From Maea johnstoni (Eukaryota; Annelida; Polychaeta; Spionida; Magelonidae), in the NCBI GenBank assembly GCA_963942565.1, contig OZ012694.1:37115214-37179213 (forward strand): DNA of 64,000 nucleotides. Direction: 5' to 3'. The notes beneath the pieces were generated by a model, which saw nothing but the letters and a program-made list of their open reading frames with translations, ran no database searches and had not been told where the DNA came from. Positions 36,346-64,000 of this stretch are shown here, piece after piece. Every line of letters starts with the position of its first letter. The first letter of the stretch is position 1. A program made the translations under genes and the position numbers.

Positions 36346-37753
36346 GGTACCTGACTTCAATCAAATCCCTATATTAAAAGCAAGCTGACTAGAGGTTTTT
36401 CTAATAAGACAGTAAATCATCTTCACACATTCAAGATAATATCATATCTTAACAATATATCCAAAAGCTCTCATTGTTAAAACCATATTCATTCACAACG
36501 CTGATTTTTCACATGGAACTTCACAACCACAGGAACCTAGGAAGCTCCAGTAATCCAGCAGTTGATTATGAGGGGAAGTCCTATAAATACATTGTTCGTT
36601 CTGGCCTTGCACTGGAGTTAGAGTTACCTTTATAGTGATGACGTAAATCATTACTATAAAGGAAACAGGAAGCACTACAATGTGGAAGTTAAGTCATGTT
36701 GAATATAAGATACTTAATCAAAAGGAAGATTATAAATTGAAATAAATGAGCAATGTTCATCATTTTTTTTCAACAAATTGTAGATTTAGAGCATTGTACT
36801 GTTATGTACTTGAACAAGTGGTAACAACAGTGTAAATAGCTAATCTAAAGATGGTTAAATATGTCTAAAGTTATACCTCAAATCAATATATCCAACCAAC
36901 TCTGAGTGCTTAATACTGCATGTTGCAAGTGGTGCTTTCATTCAATTTCTCTCATATAATTACCTGACAACTCCTTCCTTTCTAAGAAAAATACCAAGAT
37001 TCCCTAGATTAACTAAGCAACATTCTAAAAGTGTAATCTGGTCAAGAAATATCTATGTAACCTCTTCCAAAGCCTTTGAAAACACATATTGAATGGAAGA
37101 TAAGTGTAATGGGCACCAATTTAACGGCTGTGTTTAATACATTGATGTCTTTAGTTCCACTCACCGTGTAAATGCACTGAAATTTTGGATATTCAGCTTA
37201 TATTGAAACAGCATTCAAAATTTAGCTGTTGACTCTGGGTTTTCATACAAAAGTTCCTTCTCTAGTCATTCACATCAACCTTAAGATTCCGCAAGCACAA
37301 GTAACAATATACTAATGAACGAAGTAGATTGTATACCTTAATTCTCAAGGTAAATACTGTGGTAACCCAGTCAGATCAGTAGAATACACATAGTCTAACA
37401 CATATATAACATCATGATAACAAAGCAATACTCAAAGAAATATATGACTGGTCATGTTATGCATAACAATACCTCAATTTTTCAAATGTTACTGTATATG
37501 CAAATATTTCAGACTTCTGTGTACTCAAGATACAAATAGATGGTTTCCCATTCCTCTCCACGTCACATAAGTGGATGTGAAAAGTATACTCTTAATTTCC
37601 CTGAAGAGGGCAAGAATCCGAAACTATAGCAGAAAGATTATAAACTGATTTAAATTGTCTTTCAAGGTAACACTTATAGATTTCTCAAATTCACCATGCA
37701 CAGAAAAAAGGTTATTTTCTGGTAACAAGGGAGCTATGAGTGAGTCTTTTAGG

Positions 37754-57876
<20,123 letters not shown>

Positions 57877-60072
57877 CTAAAAAACAGAAACCACAAACTA
57901 GTTACAACATCACAGTAGTGCTGAAAATATCAACCATGTGGAAATATTCAAAGTAAAGGTGTTACAGTGATAGTAAAACAACACTGAATACGACATCATA
58001 TACTTTCTAATCATATAAGACTTCCTAAAAGTGTTTTTTTTTTCCAAAAAGAGCTTAACATATAACAAATGTTACAGCATAAGATATATGTTATATCCAC
58101 TTCCTACTATCCTGACATTACAGGCCTGTCACTGTAAAACAGCACAAAAACAATAAAGTTTGTCCTTCTTCAACAAATAGAATTTCAAATGTTGACAAAA
58201 TAAAAAAGTTATTTTAAGATTTTATCACAAACTTGTTATGGTACACTAATACCACTCTATTTACCACTCTATTCAATAGTGTTATGGTTAAGAAAACATT
58301 TCAAAGTGCCTTTTTGATTTGACTATCTTTAGTTAGACCATATTTTAAAGAATTAACACAAATTATACATGTATTGTAATAGACCTAAAGAACTCACCAC
58401 ATAGCATGGGTTACGATTATTCAGTAATCATGACATCAATGTTCATCAACTTATAAACTAGGTCCTTATAAAAAGCCAGCTTTGAAAAGACACTCACTAC
58501 AATAATGCCATGGTTTAAGGAGAAGCCCTTAAAGTGTATTCAATAAAGCATTGTCTTAGGTAGGCTTATATATGTATAGTCAGCATGTGTATAGGTTGGT
58601 AATTTTCAGCTGGACTGGAGGATTTGCAATAATACAAAGTGGTAATTGTTTTTTTGTGATTGTTATTGTTAAATCATGTCAGTATTTAGAACAATCATAG
58701 AATAATGACAAACTGTTATTTTTATACACATTGTTGAAAAAATTACAAACAATTAACATCATTTTGTTTAGGATATATCTTAAATTACCAAGGTGCCCCG
58801 TATCTATTTAGTATTGCAAGTTACCCATTGACAGTAGAAAATAGCACCATTCCTGACCACTTATGATGTGTAGTGCTTTGTTAAGCTAAGAGCTGTTGCA
58901 ATTAACTAACCCTAACAGAATATGTACTTTACATACACTAAATTAATGATTTGTTGTACATAGACGGCATATTAATTCAATCCTGTGCCAGTTAAGAATA
59001 AAAGATTAAGATTTTGGTTGAAGCTGACACATTCTGTATCAGTTATTCTAGCCATAATCTGACTGCCGTATTTCACATATGTCTACAACCCTGCATCTGC
59101 TAGACTGAGTGGTGTTTCTCTACTCTGACAAACTTTTTGACTAGTTGTACTACACTTATACTGACTTTCACTTAAACTGCCATTACTTGTCTGCTATTAT
59201 ACTATCAAATAGTACATACTAATATCATGCTTAGTTTGTGAAAGTCTGGTTCTAATTTAAAGATGGAGCAGTTTTACTGCAGGAAATGTATAGATTAAGA
59301 GTGAGAGCGAGAGAGAGCAGATTAAATAGTCACAGAGAATAGCAAGTTGTGGAAAATTACCACAGTTCCTTAGTGTACTAGTAAAATTGAATAAATGAGG
59401 AATCTACAGTGTGAGTAAATTAAAACTAACTTGAAGTTTGCAATCAATGTTATCATCAATGTTACAATGTTACGACAATAGTTTTAGTTTATTAGTCCAA
59501 TGAAAGTTTAAGAAGCAGGTAATTCATGTAAATCCAAAGAAGTAAATATAAAAATCCCATAGTAGAATCTTTTAGAACTATTATCATATCTTTGGATAAA
59601 AGATCAAAAGCAGTTTTTACTGATATAAGAGATATAGAGCTTACTATTCAGTTTGAACAGATTGTTTTTGAGCATATGATATATTTATAATTAATTCACT
59701 TTTATCTATGATACCAAGTAGAGAGAGGAAGTGCATGAAAGATGTGTAATATCCTATCTTAAAACAAGGATTGTTTTGTTCCATGGATCTTACCATGATT
59801 GGTTCCTTTATGTTGGATAAGAACAACCAAGCACGGAAAAGGTTTATACTTAAATGCTTTCCAGTTATACTACAGTAAGGTTTAAAACATGTGAATAATA
59901 ATATGAATAGTGATTTTTCGTGTAAATCTATGTCATATACTCCTTGATATATTTGTTTAAGACTCTAGTGTACTTTCTTATCAATATTTAACCTGCAGTT
60001 AAATCAGTTCATCTTTGATACATTTCACAACATGAAAACCAGAAGCAGATGAATAGTTATTCAAGCGGTTAA
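57877..60072. other. UNC80 upstream intron, no elements seen
   Basis: AT-rich. I looked on the minus strand for the exon that should precede TLINVC and did not find one, so this intron exceeds 6 kb. Confidence 0.5.
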
Positions 60073-60895
60073 AGTACCCATGGCAAACTTGGGTATACTT
60101 TTTTTGTACTGAACTTGTACTGAAACCATGCGATTTCAGTACATATTCAGTACAGTATCAGTACGGTTATGGCACACTTCAGTATATACTGATTTAGCAT
60201 CATTATGGAACGGATATGTTCCAATTTGGGTCTGAAACAGTATATACCAAATCTGTACTGAAAACCGTATTCAGTACATATATGGTACGTACTGATTCCG
60301 CCCCAAATTGGAACAATCTTGTTCCATAATGATGCTGAATCAGTACGTACTGTCACTTCAGTACACTGAATGTACACTGAAATTAATACATTTGCAAAAC
60401 GTACTGATTAGAACCCAAATTGGAACGATTTTGTTCCATAACGATGCTGAATCAGTACGTACTGTCACTTCAGTATACAGAATGTACACTGAAATTAATA
60501 CATTTTCAAAACGTACTGATTAGAACCCAAATTGGAACGATTTTGTTCCATAACGATGCTGAATCAGTACGTACTGTCACTTCAGTATACTGAATGTACA
60601 CTCAAATGAATACATTTGCAAAACGTACTGATTAGAACCCAAATTGGAACGATTTTGTTCCATAATGATGCTGAATCAGTACATAATGTGACTTCAGTAT
60701 ACTGAATGTACACTGAAATTGATATATTTTCTAAATGTACTGATTAAAACCCAAATTGGAACAATTTTGTTCCATAAGGTTGCTGACTCATGACATGCTG
60801 TCACTTCAGTGTAGTGAATGTACACTGTAAGTAAATCGCATGGTTTCAGTACAAGTTCAGTACAAACAAAGTATATCCAATTTTGCCATGGGTAC
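60073..60895. mobile_element. TIR element carrying five 112-bp tandem units
   Basis: The ends are inverted repeats of about 62 bp: GTACCCATGGCAAACTTGGG at the left and, reversed from the right, GTACCCATGGCAAAATTGGA; both continue into GTACTGAACTTGTACTGAAA and CCATGCGATTT. Inside, GATGCTGAATCAGTACGTAC or variants recur at 60331, 60443, 60555, 60667 and 60779, exactly 112 bp apart. A sixth unit lies inverted at 60178-60237. No frame or clear target duplication. Confidence 0.85.
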
Positions 60896-61566
60896 TCAAT
60901 GTACATATTAAATTGGAACAAAAAGACTACATCCATTTTGGCCCTATACTCAATCAGGGCCTGAGGTTATTTGTAAAACCGTTAACTAAAATAAGACCTG
61001 TTCCAGCTAGGGCAAAATAAGTAAACAATACAATGGCAATAAACAGTGGAAATAGGACTTGATGACATACTGATGTTTCTACTGGACTGCATGACCTTCA
61101 TCTTCAATAATTCTTTATTTTTACAAGTTGTATGTTCAAACTAATGTCATGAAAATAAATTTTACTTCAAAATGAGGTTAAAAGTATTCACTGTCTGAAA
61201 ATGATTGTCCATGAACTTAATATGAAATTAGAAGTCATACCTTTAAGCAAAAGAAGAAATGCAGATGCACTTCTCCAACTTGATTCAAAATGTCGTCTGC
61301 TTTTCAATGACTCATCAATTTTATGTAAAAGCTACTTTGATTGGTTGACCAAGTCACGTGATCAATGATTCAACCAATCAGGCTCTCTGTACTTTTCAAT
61401 GGTTTGAGCTGTGAGAAGTCATGTGATTTACAACCCAAACTAGATTTATTTATTTTTAATGATAATTATTTTCACTGTTAGAAGTAAATTAAAACTTAAA
61501 AGGCGTATAAAGGACTGTTTCAACTGAAAAAAAGAATTTTAAGTGCAGAACGCATAAAAAATGCAT

Positions 61567-62225
61567 TAGTTATAGATCAGTATGTATTCAGTATACTTTC
61601 CAGGTATAATAAAAATCTAAGTTAAAAAACAGTACATTTTTAGTATATTTTAGCATTTTCACTAAACTAAAAAAATAGAATTAACAGACAGTACACTTTC
61701 AGTACATGCAAAAATGTTGAAGTCAAATTTCAGTATACATTCAGTACACACATGTATTTCAGTCCTAAAACAGTACATATTCAGTATAAAACCTTATACA
61801 TAAAAAGGTTTGAATAAGAAAAGTCTCAAATCAGTTCATTTTCAGTATTCCAGAAAAAAAATAAGTCAAATGACAGTACACATTCAGTACAGAAATGGCG
61901 TTCTCAGTGCATAAATAGTACAAATATCAGCTATCATTTTTGACTTGATATAACTCAGTACATGATCAGTACAATATTGTACGAAATCAGAACAAGTCAA
62001 ACACAACCATTAAATTTATTGGTATACCAAAAGTATACTGAATTTTTCACTAGTACATCTCAGTACAAAATCAGTACAAGTCAAACACAATCACTAAAGT
62101 TATTGGTATACCAAAAGTATACTGAATTTTTCACCAGTACAAAAAAAGTATAACTGGAGGTATACTGTGAAGTTTTCAGTATACAACTGGTATATGTCCA
62201 GTACAGTTTCAGTATACTTTTTTTG
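61567..62225. repeat. CAGTAC/CAGTATAC-rich irregular array
   Basis: More than twenty TCAGTAC/TCAGTATAC motifs at irregular 15-40 bp spacing. One 76-bp segment (about 62000 and 62076) with AAGTCAAACACAA, TTATTGGTATACC and AAAAGTATACTGAATTTTTC is duplicated. It shares the CAGTAC motif with the element at 60073-60895, 0.7 kb away. Confidence 0.7.
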
Positions 62226-62582
62226 ACCACATTTCGGTAAGGGTAAGCACATCATCCTCTCCTTCACATGTAAAATATACAACTTATTTCTCACAAAATT
62301 CCACCTTTACCTGGCTGTAAACAAACCTCCCTAGAAATAGTCAAATCCTTTATTTTCATATCCTGCCAACAGTTATCATCTTAAATACAGTTACACTAGT
62401 TAGTCTTGTTATGTATTAAGACTACGAAGCATTTTAAATATCACAGCACCAAACCCAATTGCAATTTCCATTATGCGCAGCGGCATTACTTCAGCCTCAG
62501 TATCAGCAGAAATGCCCCACCATGAGCAGACTGTGCCATAACTGGAGCCTAGGTGGGACTTGGTTCAAACACCAACCCCCCA

Positions 62583-62880
62583 CCATGGCCTGAATGTATC
62601 GAAATCAGGACCAGGGTGGTGCATGGTACCAACAGTAACACCCACACCATGGCCTGAATGTCCTGAAATCCGGACCAGGGTGGGGCGTGGTACCAACAGT
62701 AACACCCCCACCACGGCCTGAATGTACTGAAATCAGGACCAGGGTGGGGCGTGGTACCAACAGTAACACCCCCACAACGGCCTGAATGTACCGAAATCAG
62801 GACCAGGGTGGGGCGTGGTTCCAGCACCCCACCATGCCTGAATGCACCAAAACTAGGTCCAGGGTGTTGTTCGGCTCCAG
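62583..62880. repeat. 64-bp minisatellite
   Basis: Units starting CCATGGCCTGAATGT at 62583, 62647, 62711 and about 62775, plus a shorter unit near 62832. Each contains GAAATCAGGACCAGGGTGG and GGTACCAACAGTAACACC. GC-rich against AT-rich flanks. Confidence 0.93.
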
Positions 62881-64000
62881 GGTTAGTAATGTATTAGTGG
62901 GTTACTAAAGCCTTAAAGGGTATGTGTGCTACCCGGAGAACCAGCAGACCCCATACAGGATGAGGATAAACAGGGTTGCTGTAAAACTAGCTTACCAGAG
63001 TCTACTATCACTACACACAGCTACAGCTACTACACCTAATGGGTCCTACAGGGAAGAGTAGAAGACAGACAAGGGTTAAACCAAGAAAAGACAAGAAATG
63101 AGGCAATTCTTTTTTTTCTTAAAAAAAAGCATTCAATATGCATATCTTATTAGTTTATTGAAAACATCTTCAAACAGACAAAGTTATTTCATAGCATTTT
63201 TAGATATGCTATGCTAATTAGCTATTTAGTTTTTAACATAAGCAATGATTATAAGCAACACAATGAGCTTCAAGCAGCAAGTATGTATACTAAGTAATCA
63301 GACCACTGGCGGAGATTTCTTTCAGGGATTATCCAAAGGAAACTCAGTGTGGGTGGTTGGAGTTAAACTTTTCTTATTTTGGATTTATTTCACTCAATAA
63401 CATCTTCCAAAACTATAAAATAAATCCCTTTATGTCTGCATTTAGAATTTAGGGTTTGAATGTAAAAACAGACATGTTCATTAAAGTTTTAATGAATCTT
63501 TGAATAAGAAAAACTAAAAATAAGATAAAATGAAATGAAAAGCGATATTCATCTCATATAGATTTGTTTTTTTGGTTTATAAGATCTGTCATAAGGCTCT
63601 AAAGTGAAAATAACTGTTTGTATATTTAGGTTTGTATATTTAGGTCTACAAGATATACGCATATACTTGATTCAATATTTGCCATTGAAAAAAGAGAAAG
63701 CTTGGGGAGATAACAAAAGAATAGAAATAGATGAAATAGGGATGGTGGTCCTAAAATCAAGCAAAATTGGTAATCATACATGGTAAGACCAGAGTGTTAT
63801 TATTTAATATAGTAGAAGATATCCTCCATTTATCTTATCACCAATATCATAATCATCCTCATCATCACAATCACAGGGCAGAATTTCTATAATCATTATT
63901 ACTATTGATATTTATGTGTGCAGCGAGCATGCACTTCCCCCAACCGATGATATCTTTATCAGATGGCCTCTTGGTTGCCATGGTGCTGGGGTTGCCATGA
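62881..64000. other. Right end of the window
   Basis: AT-rich with no recognised exon. The last 80 bp (63920-64000) are more GC-rich, with GTTGCCATG repeated at 63971 and 63991, but neither strand gives a convincing exon. Confidence 0.4.

Larger units (their letters stand above)
33175..37753 (-). other. Probable long 3' UTR of UNC80
   Basis: A reverse-strand AATAAA (TTTATT at 33175-33180) is the best end signal near the converging gene, giving a 3' UTR of about 4.6 kb. The interval contains a Tigger-like MITE, a fold-back MITE, one TTAA MITE and a 49-bp minisatellite, and no coding exons. Nearer poly(A) sites cannot be excluded. Confidence 0.45.

Noticed and set aside
58390-58470. Candidate upstream UNC80 exon with a GTGAGT donor on the minus strand
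   Set aside because: The frame required by the following exon meets a stop just before the donor, and no UNC80 motif is present.
63920-64000. Possible exon at the window edge, including the missing upstream UNC80 exon
   Set aside because: Neither strand gives recognisable UNC80 residues or a strong splice site, and the sequence is cut by the window end.

Overview
The window is nuclear DNA from an intron-rich animal. It carries multi-exon genes with GT-AG introns, AT-rich introns and intergenic DNA, GC-rich exons, long microsatellites, tRNA-derived SINEs, TTAA- and TA-flanked MITEs, and a LINE. The conserved proteins (a FAXC-like protein, a THEG/SPMAP2-like repeat protein and UNC80) point to a bilaterian. 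The density of MITEs, poly-G elements and tRNA-SINEs suggests a marine invertebrate, but I cannot name the phylum or species from sequence alone.

Layout. (1) 1-3.6 kb, plus strand: the last three exons and the 3' UTR of a failed-axon-connections (FAXC) family gene. (2) 4.9-11.0 kb, minus strand, convergent with FAXC: four exons, with one possible extra microexon at 12.5 kb, of a THEG/SPMAP2-like sperm microtubule-associated repeat protein. Its introns hold a fold-back MITE, a TA-flanked pogo/Tigger-like MITE, SINE heads, a perfect 94-bp tandem duplication and a 0.5-kb CTA microsatellite. (3) About 12.6-30.9 kb: a gene-poor repeat nest. It contains poly-G elements, a 487-bp MITE with a 9-bp target duplication, a 5'-truncated LINE inserted in a palindrome, a 2.3-kb TTAA element, a 2.2-kb element with 3-bp duplications (PIF/Harbinger-like), and about 5.5 kb of sequence I cannot assign. 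(4) 30.9-32.6 kb, plus strand: the two terminal coding exons and poly(A) signal of a gene I do not recognise. (5) 33.2-57.9 kb, minus strand: the C-terminal 762 residues (12 constitutive exons) and a probable 4.6-kb 3' UTR of an UNC80 orthologue, the large scaffold of the NALCN sodium-leak channel complex. (6) 57.9-64 kb: upstream UNC80 intron or intergenic DNA with an unusual TIR element containing five exact-period 112-bp repeats, a CAGTAC-rich array and a 64-bp minisatellite.

The genes are unrelated in function and there is no operon logic. The most interesting items are: a 51-nt in-frame candidate cassette exon in UNC80 made by local duplication of a constitutive exon's 3' end; the run of phase-1-symmetric exons in the UNC80 tail; two TTAA MITE families whose copies almost all lie in one orientation; the LINE-split palindrome; two elements with different termini that share an internal segment in inverted orientation; and the 112-bp array. 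I saw no clear new defence-like or enzymatic system.
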